Below, one piece after another: positions 11,447 through 21,717 of a DNA stretch of 64,000 bases (within the stretch, counting starts at the first letter, position 1; every line of letters begins with the position of its first letter). The position numbers and the translations under genes were made by a program. Source of the DNA: Copromyces sp. CBS 386.78 (Eukaryota > Ascomycota > Sordariomycetes > Sordariales > Sordariaceae); contig MU839135.1 in NCBI GenBank assembly GCA_030685235.1, positions 124,001 through 188,000 of the forward strand, read 5' to 3'. The notes beneath the pieces were generated by a model that worked only from the letters and a program-made list of their open reading frames with translations, was not told the origin of the DNA and searched no databases.

Positions 11447-12089
11447 CGGCCGGAGCGGGACCAGGAGGAGGAGGAGCAGGGAAAGAAGCATCGATATCCC
11501 CAACAGAGTCACCAGCACCGATACAACCGCCACCACCATTACAATCAGCAACAGCAACAACGGCGGCAGCGACACCAGCAACCACGATAGCAACACCCCA
11601 CCCCGGCGGCCCTAGCACAGGCATATCCACCCTCAGTCTCAACAGCACCACCACACCCAAGTTCTCCATAGCCGACTCCACCCTCTCAGATATCGTAGCC
11701 AAAGACGCTGCTCAATCGTACGTCTCCCGTTTTCCCCTCCCTTATACGCTCTCCCCCTCTTTCCCCCCAGTTCCCAATGCTAACACCCAAATAGCTCCTC
11801 CCGAGAATCCCAAACCCTCCGCCCCCTAGGCTTCGCCCCCGACGAAACCATAGCCGACTTTTACAGCATGGGTTCCAACCCCGATCCCATGACCCCCCGT
11901 AATAGCGCCAACGCCAACAATAACTACAACAACGGCGGCGGCGGCGGCGGCAGTGGTGGCGGTGGCGGCGGGTATAGTGTGAACGGTGGGGGTTACGACG
12001 GAGGAGGTGGTGGTGGTGGTGATGATGACTTTCTGTTTGATTCGGAGCAGAGAGCTTATTATGAGCTTTTGATGGGGAGGAGTTTTTGA
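10537..12089 (+). CDS. Zn2Cys6 fungal transcription factor with poly-Q and Gly-rich tail
   Basis: Three exons: 10537-10805, 10872-11717 and 11795-12089, with phases that join exactly; 469 aa. A Pro/Ser/Ala-rich N-terminus ends in the basic stretch NPRKRKK. The binuclear cluster follows at once: C91, C94, C101, C108, C111, C118 (CX2CX6CX6CX2CX6C). Its C-terminal flank, TKRRGPQKGYRTALNTY, resembles the RGxQxGYxxxL linker I recall after the cluster of quinate activators and of Rgt1-type factors. A poly-Q run (about 11417-11443), Gly-rich stretches and an acidic end (DDDFLFDSEQRAYYELL) look like activation regions. The usual middle homology region is not evident and the protein is short for this class. 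It is divergent from the quinate-repressor-like gene. Confidence 0.85.
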
Positions 12090-13121
12090 TGGATGAATGG
12101 AATGTCCTTTGTGGAACGATGACAAGTTTATTTGGAGAGGAGAGAGAAATCTGGGGACAGACAGGGGCGGGACATTATATCCTATCCTAATTTTACCTTG
12201 CATGGTGGTAATGGGATACGAAGAAAAGGGAGTCGAGGTGGAGATACGTTTGAATTTCTGCAGTGCTATCTTACTGTTCGCGCAAAAGAAAGGACAAACA
12301 ACATATTGTACTGACGGAGGCAGACGGCATGGAAGACAGAAAATAGCATCGGAAGCATGTAATATAGAGCAGACATTTTGGACACCCCAGACGACAGACA
12401 GACAAACCGACAGACAGACAGACAGACAGACAGACACACATAACGACGTATGATACCCGCCAGCAAATAAGCAAGCAAATGGCAAACTTTTTACCCAGCA
12501 ACAAAAACTAAAAAACAAAAAAAACCTGAATTGAACCAACTTTCACTTCGGTCGTCAATGATTGTGTGTGAGCATAATGTTTATTTGTCATTTGGGGTAT
12601 TTGTGTATGTTCAGTTGATACCTACGACTAACTGAAGGATCTCTCTCTCCCTCAGCCTCAGTCGGGACGGGATGTGTAATTTCTAAGTACCAGTGTTGCT
12701 GACTGGACCAGCGAAACAAGTGAGCAGAGCAGGGAGGAAAAAGCACGCAACCTCTGCTGAAAGCAAGCCAAAAGCCAAAAGCCAAAAGCCAAACGACGTT
12801 GCGGATCCGAGCAAAGCCATCAATCAATCATACCGTCCGTCCGTCCATCCCCAGCTGCCATATCCGAAAAAAAAAAACCCCATGAATGCGCCGCCATAAT
12901 ATGTAGTTTATGTGTGGGGTCTGATAGATCCCCATGTTTTTAAAACTAGTTGTAACCAAGAAAAACACGCCGGCTGATTAACCACGCCAGGTGAAGAAGG
13001 TGGAGAAGAAGGACAAGAAGAAGAAGAAGAAGGGAAAAGCAGGTGCTTAAAGGGAAGAAGCTGAGGGACGAATGGCAAGAAAGGGCTCTCTACCTAGTCG
13101 ACACCATCAAATCAAACCAGC
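12090..13121. other. Convergent intergenic region with short tandem repeats
   Basis: About 1 kb between convergent genes. It holds a CAGA tetranucleotide array, a heptamer array (AGCCAAA, at about 12764-12791) and an A-rich patch near 12868. No coding region is supported. Confidence 0.5.
12393..12437 (+). repeat. (CAGA)n microsatellite
   Basis: An imperfect array of GACA/CAGA units, directly visible, about 300 bp 3' of the Zn2Cys6 gene. Confidence 0.9.
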
Positions 13122-13938
13122 TCAAACCAACTCGAACCCCTCGTCTTCAACGACCTCCTCATCGTCCTTGTCTTGGGACGACGCAGCAGCACCACCCCTC
13201 AACCCCCTCCTCTTGGCCTTGCGGCCCTTTAGCGCTTCACCGTTCGCATCCAGAATCTCGTACTCCTTCTCGACAAACTTCTCCGTCTTGCGGTCATCCG
13301 TCTTGACAAAGTTTTCGAGCGTCAGGGGAGTGCGGCTGAAGCCTGGTGTGGAGTCCTGGTCGTCGAACGAGTAGAGAAAGTTATCCTCTGCTGCTGCTGC
13401 TGACGTTATGGACGAGAAGAGGTTCTTCTTCTTGGTTGTGGAAACGTGGGCTGAGGGTGTGCTTGATGCTGGGGTGGAATAGTCTTGATCGTCCCCATAA
13501 CGAATATCCTTGTGCGCAAAAAGCTTGGGAAAGTTGATGGAGTGGTAACCGATGTTGTTGGAACGACCGGTGTGGTGGCGGAGCTTGTACAAGTTGCGGG
13601 AGGATTGTTTGGGGTATTCACAGCCGCTGGATGACCTTATTTGTGTGTTAGTTTCTTTCTGTAAGTGATGGGAACTGAAATGGTGAAAAAGCTTACCAAG
13701 CCTCCGCACGAATCTTTTTCGCTGGTCGTGACTTGGTCATCTGGTTGGGGTGGTGCCCGTTGCTTGTAGTAAGCAGCTCATTACCCGTCATATTCCAGTT
13801 GTTGTTCTTCTTGACGCCGGGGAGGTCGCGAGTGCCCGAAGCCCACTTTGTAGACGAGTCCTTGCTGCGCTTCCATTCCTTGTGGGAGCTGCGGAGGTCA
13901 CGCTCGTACTGGACGGAGGAGTCAAGGGAGGTAGCCAT
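13122..13938 (-). CDS. Uncharacterised basic protein
   Basis: Exons 13938-13697 and 13635-13122, intron 61 nt, junction codon TG|G; 251 aa, ATG 13938, stop TGA at 13122. The N-terminus is hydrophilic (SLDSSVQYERDLRSSHKEWK). The C-terminal half holds a motif-like segment NFVKTDDRKTEKFVEKEYEI, then a basic patch KGRKAKRRGLRGG and an acidic end (DKDDEEVVEDEGFEL). There is no signal peptide or membrane segment. I do not recognise the family. The clean splice phase and the skewed, structured composition make it a real gene; the basic patch suggests a nuclear protein, by inference only. Confidence 0.7.
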
Positions 13939-16900
13939 GGTGATGGTTGGTGGTGATGATATTAGGTAGGTAGTGTAAGTGGTGTTGTTGGTTATGAGGG
14001 TGATGTCTGAGGAGGTAGAGTTGATAGAAGTGACTGGGTGAAGCCGAAGTATTCTAGGTACTTAAAACTTCCAGGTAAAATGGTTCTGTCCCTTTTTGAT
14101 TCCGATTCGATTCGTGATGTAATCGTCCAACGGTTCGGTCAGGTACAGCGGTGTAGGTATGGAGACTAAGGGCGTGTGCGTGACTGATGTTGCCAGGCAG
14201 GGGGGTGGTGGTTGGCCTCAGGGTCGGTAGCAGACTAAGTCTAGTTGGCTTGCCAAGAACCTTGATGGCACTATACTGGGAGTGTTGGAGTTTTGGGCCC
14301 TGTCGATCTGCCAAGTGTACCAATTATGGAAATAGACTTGTAATCGGCGGAGAGAGAGATTCTTGGGAGTTTCGAGATGGATAGATGAGTGTTATGATGG
14401 TCGAACTGGTGGGGGACGGTCAGGGGGTTGGGAGTTTAGGTAAAGGGTTGAGCCAGTCAGAGGGGCCCTTTGGCGTATGTTGTGGTGATGAAAGAGAATG
14501 AGAGAGAGAGTTGGGAGGCAGAAAGAACGGCTTTGGTGCGATGCCTTTAAAAGCAACACGGTTTTATTGAGTGGGCTAATCGTTCAGGACGTTGTTGCCG
14601 GTGAGTGACTCAAAGAAGAGTACTTCCCAGTTGGGAACGATGAGGCGTTGATAAGCGATAAGGACGGACGGGGGGCTGGCAATAAGCGATGACGCGCTGT
14701 GACAGTTGGAAAAGGCTATGGATGAGTTCTGTGTTTGTGTTGACTCGTGCGTAGGTTGTTGGAATTTGCTAGATGGAAGCAAAGGAGGCCTGATGATGGG
14801 AGCGGGCGCAGCGGAGGGCCTTCGTTTTATGCATCTCCATGACCGGCTACGGCCACGGCCACCAACACTGCCTTCTCCGATGGAGGGTATCAGGAACACA
14901 CGGGTCACTTCCAAATCGACATCGATGCCTTGCTGAGACACGAGATGGTCACTCATCATGGAATCCCAGGGACCGTTTTCTGTTGTCAAGACGGAACCCT
15001 TTCGGCGTGTGGAAGACTGGAAGTACCCCGGTACCTCTGGAGTCTTTGGTGCATGACCTGGATGGGACAAGGCCAAGTGACGACAGCCTAGAGGTAAAGA
15101 CTCTTGTCAGCTGCTGGCACCTCTCGTCATCTTTCAGAGAAGACGGGTACTGCCTGTCCACTGAGGTTAAAGAGCCGATACACGCCTTCTTGTTCTTCTT
15201 CTTTGCCGTTTTCTGGCGTGTTCCCTTCTTTTGTCTGCTACACTAGACTTGCTTATAGCCCGGCCTCCCGCTTGATTAATGATGACATTGCCCGTTCCGA
15301 TTACGCCTTGGGTTTGTGTTTGGGGACGGCGACTTGTTTCGTCCCTACCTGGGAACCTCCATGTCTGTTGGATGCCCGTCCAGTGTCCGTTGAACTGGGT
15401 TACCGGACGTTCCGTTTGCGATAGTGTACTGCGTAGAGGTACTATGTGTCAGCTCCCTAACTCCCTGAGAATTTGTTAGCCCAGCAACAGAGACAAGTTC
15501 TGCTACCGCCGTTGACTTAGGTCTCAACAGCTGTTACACATGCTGGTTTGCATGTCAACAATGGCATCTTGCTATCTCTTGCCATTCATCTTTGCTGGAG
15601 TATCGCAGTGCAATGGATTGAATTGGGGAAGGTTGGTGTCCCCGGCTTGCCCCGGATGCGGTGCGGGCGGCCAGATGTGGGGGAAGGGAACCCGCCAACG
15701 ACGCTAGAGCAGCGCAGCACGGGGTACCGGATGCAGCGCGACGTCTGTACCTGTACCTGCCCACCGAGCAGCATTCATCGATTTGATAGCATTAAGGTTT
15801 TCCAGAAAGATTGTTGAGCTTACTTATATCCAATGGCCAAGATCAATGAAGACGAATAAATAGGAATTTGATGATGGAAAGAAGCTCTCAGAAACAACTT
15901 CATTGTCCCAAACCTTATCGCTTATCGGTCCAGGTACCTCTACGGCCTCTCTGACCAGCAAGGTCCTCGCTGCCCGGATGCCGAGGATGACGCTCCGTCA
16001 ATCAGGGGCGCATGCGTCTCTTCTGCAGGGTAGCAACCGTCATTCAGCGCTAGGTTGCCAAGTCAGCGGAGAGTGACAAGCTGATAAGGCATAAACATCC
16101 ACGACCACACCGCGATATCGGCATTCTCTCTCGTCGTGGTCTTCTTCAGGAGAGGCCAAGGTCCCAGAATTGCAATCATGTTCGAACAAGTGTCCAACAA
16201 ATGGAGACCGGTGCTTTCATCACCCATTCCAAACACGTTTGTTGATGCCATCATCTATCTGGATCAGGACTACCTACCAATTGCCAGGTTTGGCCAACCC
16301 CCTTTTCTCTCATTTTCCCGGGCCGCCTCACTTGGTCACTTCACTGTGTACTTACCCAAAAGGTCAAAGGAGACAGGGTCATGCCAAGGCCCACGAGGCG
16401 TGGTCTGCTGACCCCATCTCCGTCATCTCCATAGCCGCCTTGGAACGAAGGAAGACGCGATCCAGGTACCATGGTCGCCGAATGAGAGCAGCTGTTCACA
16501 CGGCGTGCGATGATTGTACGGCTGTGCCGCCGTGTTCACCGTAACTCGATCGGCTGTCCAGCTGTTGGGGGAGGTGTTTCTCGCGTCTTGTCGCCTATCT
16601 GGGACGTGATGGCGTGACGCGATTAGATGGTCCGTACAGAGGACACCTGAAGGTGAGAATAACCGCATGGAGTTTGAGCTATAGAACTATCAACTTCTCT
16701 TTGATGATGGAAGGCTTCAATCGATGGCCATCATGGATACAAGTGGTAGAAATCCCTACTCCCATGAGCCTTGCGTAGTTAGTGTGCCATATCTCTGTAT
16801 CTCCAAATTCATTGTTGAATCAACTGAACACTGACAACGTTGATCCCAAATCTGAATCTGTTTTACTTTTCGGAGTTGATTTCGTGATACCTTTCACCAC

Positions 16901-17195
16901 ATGCAACATCCACCATCGCCGACAGCGGAACCATCACCAGTGCTATCAGTGATGTCACCGGGACGTCCCGCTTCCCCTATCTTATCGCCCACGTCCTTAT
17001 CAGCCCAAGAGCAGAATAAAATGCGCACTGGCCACCTCCAATGTCGAGAACCCCGGCAGGCAATAGAGGTGTACCTTCAACCACAATCTAATCAACACAA
17101 CTACCATCGCCTCAATCAACGAATAATCAAGTCAACACCACCAAGCAACCAAACCAACTCCAACCAAACCACCACCACATACCACACCAACCAAA
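13939..17195. other. Long divergent intergenic region
   Basis: About 3.3 kb between the unknown (-) gene and BUD13 (+). The longest frame, 14576-15076 (-), has an ATG but no domain, no splice partner and Ser/Pro-rich random-like composition. I see no supportable gene. The part near 17195 is a CA-rich 5' leader. Confidence 0.45.
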
Positions 17196-17209
17196 ATGCC
17201 CTCAGATAA
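16901..17209 (+). other. Candidate upstream ORF overlapping the BUD13 start
   Basis: A 102-codon frame starting with ATG 16901 and ending 11 bases past the BUD13 ATG at 17196, in a different frame. If the BUD13 transcript begins upstream of 16901, this would be an overlapping uORF that lowers BUD13 translation. Its composition (Pro/Ser/Gln/Asn) does not look like a folded protein. Transcript start unknown. Confidence 0.25.
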
Positions 17210-18341
17210 GGCCGCCTACCTAGCAGCCCACTACCTCTCCACTGACCCACCCAACAAATCCTCCTCAACAAAGAAGCGCAAGCGTAAAACCAAGTCCACA
17301 ACAGAATCAGGTCTAATCATAGCCGACGACGACGACAACACCTGGGCCCAGGCCTCCAAACGCGATTCCGACGACGACAATGACTTTGACGGCCCCATCC
17401 TCGCCACGGACGTAGTATCAGCCGACTTCAAAAAGGCCAAGACATCCGGCTGGAAAACCGTCGGCTCCGGCTCAACAGCAGCATCAAAATCAAAACCTAC
17501 ACCCACAAAAACCAAAACGACAACGACAACAAAAGACGACCTCGAAGCCGCAGCAGCCGCCGACGCGATCCTAGCGCAAACCGCCGCCGAAACCGCCGCT
17601 CTGGCTCGAGAAGCAGGTGGCGATGACGAAGTCCTGGTAGTAGACACCACCACCGGCGCCACTGCCCTTACCCGATCTCACCAACCAAGCGAAACAGCCG
17701 CCCAAGCACCGATCATGTCCAACGGCACACACGCCGGTCTCCAATCCGCCTCTGCCATTACCGCTCAGTTACGAGCCCGCCAAGAAGCCGAACGGCTGGA
17801 GCTGGAGAGGATCAAAGCCGAACGGGAACAACAGCCTGAAGGAACACAAGAAGAGCTGGTGCTGAGAGATGCCACAGGCAGGAGGATTGATGCGTCCATG
17901 CGCCGGGCGGAAGCAAGGCGGCAACAGGCTGAGGCTGAACGCAAGGAGCAAGAAAAGATAAGGGCGCTGAAAGGCGAGGTCCAGCTGGAACAGGCTAGAC
18001 GTAGGAGGGAGGAACTGGAAGAAGCGAAATTGATGCCGTTGGCTAGGGGGAAGGATGATGAGCAGCTTAATAGGGAGATGAAAGAGCAGGAGAGGTGGAA
18101 TGATCCTATGGCGCAGTTTCTCGCTCCTGAGGAAGTCAAGACTATTAAAGGGAAGAGAAAAGGGTTGGGGAGAAGGCCAGTATACAAGGGACCGGCACCG
18201 CCCAATCGGTACGGGATTAAACCGGGGTATAGATGGGATGGGGTGGATAGGAGTAATGGGTTTGAGGGGGAGAGGTTTAGGGCGATTAATAGACGGGAGA
18301 GGAATAAAGGGTTGGAGTATGCTTGGCAGATGGATGAGTAG
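17196..18341 (+). CDS. cwc26: Pre-mRNA-splicing factor BUD13/Cwc26
   Basis: Single exon, 381 aa, ATG 17196 in an A-rich context (ccaaaatg), stop TAG. The C-terminus has the BUD13 signature: [20 protein letters not shown] followed by [11 protein letters not shown] and a closing block rich in aromatic and basic residues. The N-terminus has YLAAHYL followed by basic KKRKRKTK. A Glu/Arg-rich coiled-coil (about residues 190-290) lies in front of the conserved end. BUD13 is a subunit of the RES (retention and splicing) complex with Snu17 and Pml1 in the activated spliceosome; its C-terminal block contacts Snu17. Length is normal for fungi. Confidence 0.93.
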   Translation: MPSDKAAYLAAHYLSTDPPNKSSSTKKRKRKTKSTTESGLIIADDDDNTWAQASKRDSDDDNDFDGPILATDVVSADFKKAKTSGWKTVGSGSTAASKSKPTPTKTKTTTTTKDDLEAAAAADAILAQTAAETAALAREAGGDDEVLVVDTTTGATALTRSHQPSETAAQAPIMSNGTHAGLQSASAITAQLRARQEAERLELERIKAEREQQPEGTQEELVLRDATGRRIDASMRRAEARRQQAEAERKEQEKIRALKGEVQLEQARRRREELEEAKLMPLARGKDDEQLNREMKEQERWNDPMAQFLAPEEVKTIKGKRKGLGRRPVYKGPAPPNRYGIKPGYRWDGVDRSNGFEGERFRAINRRERNKGLEYAWQMDE

Positions 18342-19270
18342 GTCAGTCTGTAGGATTGGCGTGGTGGTTATGGGTTAATGAATGGTTAAAAAAGATTGTT
18401 AGGGTCCTTGTGGAGTTTCTGTTAGGTGTTTGGCGTCGATGGGTTATTTCTTAGATGAGGGCTTGATGATACAAGTACTTACCTACCTAGATGGGACGAA
18501 ATATGAAGTTTCCTCACTGGGTCTGAAGCACGTAGTTTTGGATGAAGAAGTTAGCTATGGCAGAACAGGACTTATAGGCTCTATATCATGTTCAGTCAAC
18601 CATCACCAGAGGCAATGGAGATCGAACACGAACGTAAGCACCTTATACGCAAATCATAAAAGTCGCTTCAGTGAGGTCTATTACTATCTGTCTAATCGAC
18701 TAGACCTCTGTTGACCTTGGTAGATATCCCCAACCATGTTCCGCTGAGCTACGTATTGAGCTCCAGAAATAGTGATACTGTGAAAGCGCTATACCCATAA
18801 AAATGGTCCGTGTACGTTGTTATTCCGTTTCGTTTCTCTCCTTCCAACTGTCCCACATGTCTTCCACAACCCTCTCAAAAACAACTTCAACTCTTTGGAA
18901 ACCACTTAGTAGCACGACGATCAGCGTAATATTTGGATGCGAACCGTCCCACGATCTTGATTCGAACCGGCGGTTTCGGTTTCGGTTCGTCGTTCATAGG
19001 GTCGTCCTTGACCATGGGTTCGTCGTTGACGATAGGCTCGTCGTTGACCATTGTTTCGTCGTTGACCATTGTTTCGTCGTTGGCCATAGGTTCGTCATTG
19101 ACAGCTTCCAGCTTGGATGACACGCCATCTTCACTTGCGTCGCTTGTCTCCGGAGGGGGGCTAGGATAACCACTTCTTCCTGCTTGCTTAGCCGGTCTGT
19201 CATTTCCAGCCCCATCTCGAACCACTGCCGATTCCTTCCCATCAGCAGCCAGGGGCACGCGGCCGCCGCT
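18342..19270. other. Convergent spacer including an open frame after the TFIIF alpha stop
   Basis: About 930 bp between BUD13 and TFIIF alpha. On the minus strand, 19270-18890 is open in the same frame as TFIIF alpha directly after its TAG (127 codons to a TGA at 18887). The frame encodes a degenerate VNDEP/VNDET pentamer array and ends in a basic segment VRIKIVGRFASKYYADRRAT. It has no usable ATG before the repeat. Confidence 0.4.
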
Positions 19271-21717
19271 CTATGGCTGGGGACTAGCAGCACCGCTTCC
19301 ACCACCTTGAGCTGGTCCCGTCTTACGTCTGATCAGCTTATCGGGACCCAAGTAACCAAAGCGCTTAACCATGCCGAGCCACTCTGATTTGGTAGACAGA
19401 TGGGACTTGGAGCGGTTGGGCGTCGCGTCGATGCGGTGGCTGAAGGGCTTCATGAGCACCGCGAGAGCGACGCCGTTGGGGTACTGGTCGATCGCGGCCA
19501 TGACCTCTTCGGGCTTGATAAAGTCATTGGCCGGGGCGGCGCCGCCGGAGGTGGGTGGTGGGGAGCCGCTGGGGGAGCCTGGTGGGGTGATCATGTTAGT
19601 GAGATATTGAGGTGGAGGGTAGTGGGTTGGGAGGTTGAAAGAGGTTGTTGCATGGCAAGGGGATGGTAATGAAATAGATTTTGCTGTAGAATGGTATGGA
19701 AGGTGTCTGTGCACTGCACGAGTGCGAGTCTTGAAGGACTAAAGGATATTGACGCCATGGGGGTGGTGAAAAAGAAATCAGGAGAGGGTTGGTGACTCGA
19801 GTCAGAACTGAAATGACGAAAGCACAAAGAAGGTCCAAACGTAATCAAAGGATTGCAATACAGAGCCATGTCACAAGCGTAAATGGTCGTCATAGAACAA
19901 TGGAACGGAATCAACGATGAAGGGCGTCTCTTACCTGGCTGAGGAGGGCTACCGGGCCTGGAATTGGGCACCATACCACCAAGCGTCGTCTGCTTGATCT
20001 GAGGCCTGCTGCTCTTCGCGCCGCCGTCAGACATCTCACCATCACTGGTAGCACCCTTAGGACGACCAGGCAAGGGAGTATTCGACCGGCTCTGGCCCAT
20101 GGATGCCGTGCCCTTGTTGGCGGAAAGCTTGGCCTTCTTCCGGTTGGATTCGGCTTCACTAGATTCCGACAGGTTGGGCGAACCAGCACGCTTCAACTTG
20201 TTCTTTTTTGCGGAATCGGGGGCCTTTTGCTTGCCCGTTGGCGTCGCGGTACCCTTGCTGTTGGTGCCCGAAGCGCCATCCTTCTTGTCTTCTTCCTTCA
20301 CCTCCTCGCCTTCCTTCTTCTCCTCGTGCTCGTCTTCGGATTCCTCCGAATCGGCAAAGGGGTTGTCCGACTCCCTCTCGGAGTCTGATCCTGCATCGTA
20401 GTCCATGGCATGCTCCAATTTGACCAAACGCTTGACGACCTCCTTGCCCGTCTTCTTCAGCCTGAGCTTCTCCAACTCACGCTCTCTCTCTTCCTCATCA
20501 ACCTTGCTCTGATCACCCTCACCAAACAAGTTGGCCGCAGCTTGCTCGCGACGAATACGCTCCTTGGCCTCCTTGGCCTCCTCATCATCTGCCTCGAAAC
20601 CGGGGGTCTCATCGTCGTCCTGGAACTCGTCACCCGACATGTCGAGCTCGTAATCGTCCCGTCTCTCAGATTTGGGAGCAGCCCTCGATGTGTAGCTCTC
20701 CGTCTTGACACGCGCACGTCCACCAAGGAACATTCTGGTATCGGCCTTCTCCTTTTGAGTCAGTTCTCTCTCCCTGTCGCGCATGACCCAGCGCTTAACG
20801 TCCTTGTTCTGCTTCATCAAGTTCTCGGCGTCGTCCAGAGACAACACGTTGAACTTTGGCTTCTCGTGGAAGGCATACCAACGGGTCAAGGGAATCATCT
20901 GGACCTTTTGATCTTGGGTCTGGACGAGAGCACAGTTGACTTCTGATAGACCGGCAACGTAGTGTCCGACCCAGACGCCCGACTTGCCCTCGGCATCTTC
21001 GAGGTGCCATGGGAGTGTTTCCTGGTATCGCAGATCCAATGCTTTTTTGTGCTCCTCGGAGTGCTTTCCGTGGAAGACGTGCGTCTTCATGGATTTGTCC
21101 TTCTTCTGAGGCTTGTTGGGCTCATTCGGCTTCATGACGGGAGCGATCTTGGCCTGGTCCAGTGCACGCTGGGCTTCCTTGGCCTCCTTCTCCTGGCGAA
21201 TACGCTCAGCCTCTGTATCGTCCATGGGCACATCCTCCATCTCTTCCTTGAGCGCCATGCGGTGGGCGGGCGGCAGACGGGGGTCCCGGCGTTGCAAGGT
21301 GACTGGGCGAGGAAACTGGTCCTGGTCGGTTACATCCAGGTTGCCGTGCTTGTTGTTGAGCTGCATGACGTGGAACCGCAACTCCATGAGCTGCTTTTTC
21401 GATACGACCAAGGGGAACTCTTCGACGTAGCCCTGTGCCTGTTCGCTCCATTTCCCCGGGTTCATGGATCTCTTCCTCTTGTGTTCCATAGCCTTGACTT
21501 CGAGCTGACGAAGAGACCTGTTTTGGCCGGCGTTTTCCGAAGCGCGAGATCTGGCCTCCCAATCGGCAGGTCGACGTGCCATTGGGGGTTTCGGAAGGGT
21601 CTTCTTCCTGGCGACGAGAGGATCGGCATTGGCCTTTTTGCGGATGATTTTCTTGGGTGGCTGTTGCCCGTTGGGAGCAGCGCCAGTGGGAGGCGCGCCG
21701 GCTGGAGGAGCGCTCAT
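19271..21717 (-). CDS. tfg1: TFIIF alpha subunit (RAP74/Tfg1)
   Basis: Exons 21717-19935 and 19578-19271, intron 356 nt with a CACTAAC branch and CACCAG acceptor; 696 aa. The N-terminal dimerisation half has EFPLVVSKKQLMELRFHVM and the Trp-rich strands of the triple barrel (LPWHLEDAEGKSGVWVGHYV, WYAFHEKPKF). A long charged Glu/Lys/Ser-rich middle follows. Exon 2 encodes the C-terminal winged helix (FIKPEEVMAAIDQYPNGVAL to FGYLGPDKLI), which in the family binds the Pol II CTD phosphatase FCP1. TFIIF escorts RNA polymerase II to the promoter. The intron is open in frame almost to the acceptor, so retention would yield a form without the winged helix. Confidence 0.93.

Noticed and set aside
14576..15076. 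166-codon minus-strand frame
   Set aside because: Has an ATG but no domain, no conserved-looking motif and no splice partner; composition like random GC-balanced DNA.
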